DNA from: Lycium barbarum
Taxonomy: Eukaryota > Streptophyta > Magnoliopsida > Solanales > Solanaceae
NCBI RefSeq assembly: GCF_019175385.1
Contig: NC_083348.1
Span: forward strand, 49,746,950 to 49,810,949
Length of the DNA: 64,000 bases
Reading direction: 5' to 3'
The position numbers were made by a program, and so were the translations under genes. The notes under the pieces are model-generated. The model was not told where the DNA came from and ran no database searches. It worked only from the letters and a program-made list of their open reading frames with translations. How positions within the stretch are numbered: the first letter of the stretch is position 1; each line of letters starts with the position of its first letter. Positions 60,525-64,000 of this stretch are shown here, one piece after another.

Positions 60525-60640
60525 AAAATTTTAGCACTTAACTGTGACGGAGCCGTTAAGTACTTTAGCACAGTATTTTGCTGCGCTAAACCAAAGTTTC
60601 TCTCACCTATAGTGTAGTATTTTACTGCGCTATAAGAGTC
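60525..60640. repeat. Inverted repeats TTTAGC(A/G)CAG...CTGCGCTAAA
   Basis: TTTAGCACAG occurs at about 60508 and 60563, answered by GCTGCGCTAAA near 60583 and ACTGCGCTATA near 60625. Together with AAGTACTTTAGC they make overlapping stem-loops close to the 3' side of the PMD remnant. Confidence 0.6.
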
Positions 60641-61000
60641 CACCATTTTCCAAAAACAGCCTCTTATTACATTTTCACTCTTTTTTACGTAGTTTAGTCG
60701 TATATCAATTATGCTTTGAGACTCCGGACTTCAATATTTTATATAGAACCCTACTGATATTTGTACAATTAATAAGGTAGGATCAATACATCAAGGATAC
60801 ACAAAAGTTTGGATTGTCGTTTTAGTGGTTGAAAAGTGCTCGAAGTCCTTTTTTGTTTGAAGACTTGTAGTCATTAGCTTTACGTTATTTATTTTTTAGG
60901 GTTTCGTATTATTTTTAAATTAATGGTTAACTTTATTTCGAATGTGTCACTTTTTTTTTATTATCAATTTAGGATGTGAAACTATAAACAATAATAAAGA

Positions 61001-61076
61001 CTAAAAAAAAAAAAGGGCAGCCCGGTGCACTAAGCTCCCGCTATGCGCGGGGTCCGGAGAAGGGCCGGACTAAGAT
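61001..61076 (-). mobile_element. SINE 3' fragment
   Basis: The reverse complement reads GTCCGGCCCTTCTCCGGACC, CCGCGCATAGCGGGAGCTTA, GTGCACCGGGCTGCCC then poly-T. I recognise this as the 3' part of a widespread tRNA-derived plant SINE. The tRNA head is missing. Confidence 0.75.
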
Positions 61077-61143
61077 AATATTTATAAATATGCAAAAAAT
61101 ATATAATATTTACGATAAATTGTACAACACTAATGTATATACA

Positions 61144-64000
61144 CTATCGTGGATCGGTCCCACATGTGGTATGCCTGAGACTATCCTTAGGCCTAAGGCT
61201 CATACCATCCCCACCGCCCTCGCCATCGTCTCCATCGCCCTTTTTTCTCTTAATAACCGGGCGCTCCAAGTCATGATCATCTCCTCTTCCCCTGGCCCGT
61301 GCGCCTTTGACTAGAATGTGCTTCTTCTTGGGATCTGGTCCCGCTAGCATGGGCAGAACCTCATGCTGACCTGGGTCTGGAAACTCGACCTCTTCCCCAT
61401 CGGGAGTGGCCACCGCAGGCGCCGAAGGATGAAACTGAAAAGTATATAATAATTAGTATCATTTCTTATTTATATTGAATACATTAACGTTTGTTGAATA
61501 ATCAACCTGTGTATCAACGGGCGCTTGAGTAGGCTCCTGAGATGGGTCTGGTGGTGAATATGAGGTAGTCTCCTGGACGCGATGATGTTCGAAGTCCAAA
61601 TAAATGTTATAAAAATTAAATAAATATTTACCTTATATTGAATAAAATTGATTTTAAGTAAAAAACTTACCTGCGCCTTGGTAGTCTCATGAGAAGACAC
61701 CTCTGCCTCGGCAGGCTGATGAGAATGCTCCTGAATGGTCGCTCCTATGGACCCACTGGCGCCGAATCCTAAAATATGAAAAAAAACGAAATAATAAGTA
61801 ACATACATATTTAAAATAAGTACTTTAAATAATCAAATATGTATATTAAATATTGACCTTATATTGAATAAAACTAATTTTAATAAAAAGCTTACCTGTG
61901 GCTCGACAGTCACATGGGAAGACACCGCTGGCTCGGCAGGCCCATGAGAAAACGCCTGAGTGGGTGGCTCTGGTGGACCCGCTGGCGCCAAATCCTAAAA
62001 TATAAAATATTACTAAATAATGAGTAACATATATATATTTAAAATAAGTAATTTAAATGAACAAATAAGTATTTTAAATACTAACCGGGATAAAAAACTC
62101 ATCGAAGTCAAGAATCCTGACTCCCTCTAAATTCCTCAGAGGCCGCTCATCAGCTAATGAAGCGCGTAACGCCGCCCAATCGATGTTATCACGCTCCTCC
62201 ATGTATGCATTCTGGCTCGGCTGTGATAAAGACCCAAGTATGAACAAGTAGGAGCACCGGCGTAAATGTAGGTGAGTCCCCAGGTGAGCTACCACCGGCC
62301 TGGAATGGATGCGGATGGACTAGAACGGGAACGTCCTCTGGAATGGGATCGGCCTCAGCTGCCTCATCTACCAGATGGTGTCCTCCACCACCAGGTCCTC
62401 TAGTAGCAACACCGCGTCCTCTGGCAGTACGGCCTCCTCCTTTGGGAGCACCCGGTCCTCCTCCTGGCGCTGGCTGATACTCAGCCTTCGGAACAGGCTC
62501 CCGTATGTGCCTAATCTCTCATGCCTACCGGATTCCATCCTCGGATATCCATACCATCTCCGACGCAAGCCCCGCAAGCCCGGGGTAAGGCATATGCTCT
62601 AACCCCAACATGCGTAATCGATGTACGACCACGAGCTGCATTTGTGTTCAACAGTAAACAAAAAGTTATTTTTTAAAACGTAACAATTAATGCAATTAAA
62701 TAAATCTAAATACGATAAACTTACCAATGCCTCGTACTGCCCCGCGAGTGCTGAGTATCCTACATCCCTTGCGGGACACAAAGCTGCTTTGCTGATCAAT
62801 CGACGTGTGATTTGATGATACCAGCGCATGTAATCCTCAATGGGAGTCAAATGGACGACCAATGCTAAAATGCCCAACCTGTTCTCCCAACGGTGGAGAC
62901 ACCGCGACCTCCAAACCCCCTGACCTGCAAAAGGCCGGCAAACCATCTAATATAGCAGCGTACGACGTCCATATAAATAACTGCATAACATATAAATACA
63001 AATCAGTAATCACCAAGTGGAAAAGACGTTTAATTAAATTAATAATGTAAAGTTAAATAGTTTTACCGCATCGTCCGTCATGTGATCAAGCTGGTCCCGG
63101 AATGGAAGAATATTATGGTGCGTATCCACATCCCGATCAAAACCCGCTGTCCACCTCCTCGCATAAGGCATGTCAATCTCGAAGTGGTGCCTAGGTATAG
63201 GCTGAAAAGGCAGCATCCTCTCCCACGCCCATAACTGTAAGCGATATTAGAAAATACGATTTTTTAGTCGTCGTTTCAAGAGGTTTGTTTACTTTAAAGG
63301 AACACACACTTAAAATATTACCCGGAGAAGAGCAAAAAATCCACACACATCGCTGGCAACACCAATAGACGCTCGGCATAGGCATCTGTAAAGATACGCC
63401 AAAACAGCACTGCCCCAGCTGTAGTCTCCCAAGCGATCCAGATGCTCCAAGAAAACCAAATATCGTAAACTGACAAAGGCACCCGATGAGTTCGGGAACA
63501 AGATGCCCCCGAATATAATAAGCAGGTACAAATGGGCATGACGATCAATAACGTCCTGCTAGGTGCCATCCTCAACAGGAGGCACATCCTCCAAATAAGT
63601 GCAAAGTGCACTAATCTGAACCCGACTCTGTCCTAACATCTGGCCCTCGCCACCAGGCACGAAGTGGGTAATCCTAGTCAATCCCGTCACCCATGTACTA
63701 CCATGAGGAGGCTCGTACCGAGTGTATAATGGCTCTCCATCTACCCGCAATCCAAAGAGGACCTCCACATCTTGAAGTGTACTCGTGGCCTCACCGGTGC
63801 GAAGATGGAAGGTATGTGTCTCCGGCCTCCACCGCTCAACCATGGCCGTAATGAGCGCCCAATCATGTTGTACCCGACCAACGGACACACAGCGATAGAT
63901 GCCGCCCCGAAACAATATTTCTAAGACGCGAGGGTGTGGGGGGCGCTCGCGTAAAAGTGTCCACGCTCTCTGCAGCCTACGGGGACGGAGCCTAGTCGAT
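61144..64000 (-). pseudogene. Plant mobile domain (PMD, MAIN-like) gene, decayed, partial
   Basis: The minus strand enters from the right edge. Exon 64000-63322 reads LITAMVERWRPETHTFHLRT, GEATSTLQDVEVLFGLRVDG, an in-frame TAG (63559-63561), then RHAHLYLLIIFGG and YLYRCLCRASIG. Exon 63234-63067 reads LWAWERMLPFQPIPRHHFEI. Exon 62980-62725 starts LFIWTSYAAILDGLPAFCRS, then shifts frame to WRSRCLHRWENRLGI and DYMRWYHQITRRLI. Exon 62635 onward leads to a Gly/Arg-rich tail (near 62480-62380) in another frame. Further small exons lie at 61994-61896, 61768-61671 and about 61590-61508, with a last exon at about 61436-61144. Splice sites are good, but stops and frameshifts make it a pseudogene. Parts of the MAIN/PMD fold are deleted. 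PMD genes are often carried by transposons. Confidence 0.85.
61631..62080 (-). repeat. Tandem ~226-bp exon-intron duplication in the PMD remnant
   Basis: Units start CCTTATATTGAATAAAA at 61631 and 61857. Each holds a small exon bounded by TTTTAG and GTAAG(T/C), encoding HSHQPAEAEVSSHE in one copy and FSHGPAEPAVSSHV in the other. One copy has lost a base, shifting the frame. A third, more diverged unit may lie near 61480-61600. Confidence 0.85.

Overview
This window is nuclear DNA of a flowering plant, most likely a nightshade (Solanaceae). The evidence is dense nested chromovirus-type Ty3/gypsy retrotransposons, a TS-like SINE and a second SINE of types I associate with nightshades, hAT-like and Tourist-like MITEs, a spliced bZIP gene of the At1g58110/At4g06598 type, and a plant mobile domain (PMD) gene remnant. 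I cannot name the species.

Bases 1-46376 are a retrotransposon nest. A plus-strand gag scrap (88-457) is cut by a minus-strand LTR (458-3951), followed by a decayed interior (3952-7036). Element B (minus, 7037-29259) carries damaged gag-pol. Its left LTR holds a plus-strand solo LTR (S1, 8817-11777, 5-bp duplication AATAC). Its right LTR holds complete element A (plus, 18529-27545, 5-bp duplication TGGTG). B itself sits in the 3' LTR of element D, of which only an LTR piece, the pol tail and the 5' LTR survive. Element C (minus, 32183-46157) sits in D's 5' LTR. C's pol is split by a second solo LTR of the S family (S2, 36786-40070, minus), and its right LTR holds a 274-bp MITE. None of these elements has an intact polyprotein.

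Bases 46516-48548 are a small non-autonomous LTR element (minus sense, LTRs about 250 bp, initiator-Met-type primer site). Its interior is an array of about 40 short hairpins of three sequence types. Each type is self-complementary by paired changes. This is the most unusual object in the window.

The LTRs of B, C, D and P (a plus-strand LTR at 50431-51930) share a layout. A cluster of palindromes lies just upstream of a TATA box, with arms that differ between families but stay complementary. Two further short inverted repeats (CAGTAC...GTACTG, and a stem around ACGTAAGGTC) recur in diverged LTRs, the latter with paired changes.

Bases 49560-64000 are lower in LTR elements and carry the host gene space. 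There is a truncated LINE (49790-50430), then LTR P, then a complete bZIP gene on the minus strand (CDS 52923-56939, four coding exons, 371 codons, one GC-AG intron, insertions in its introns). Its probable 5' region holds a hAT MITE, a SINE and another MITE. Last comes a decayed PMD (MAIN-like) gene on the minus strand that runs off the right edge (61144-64000).
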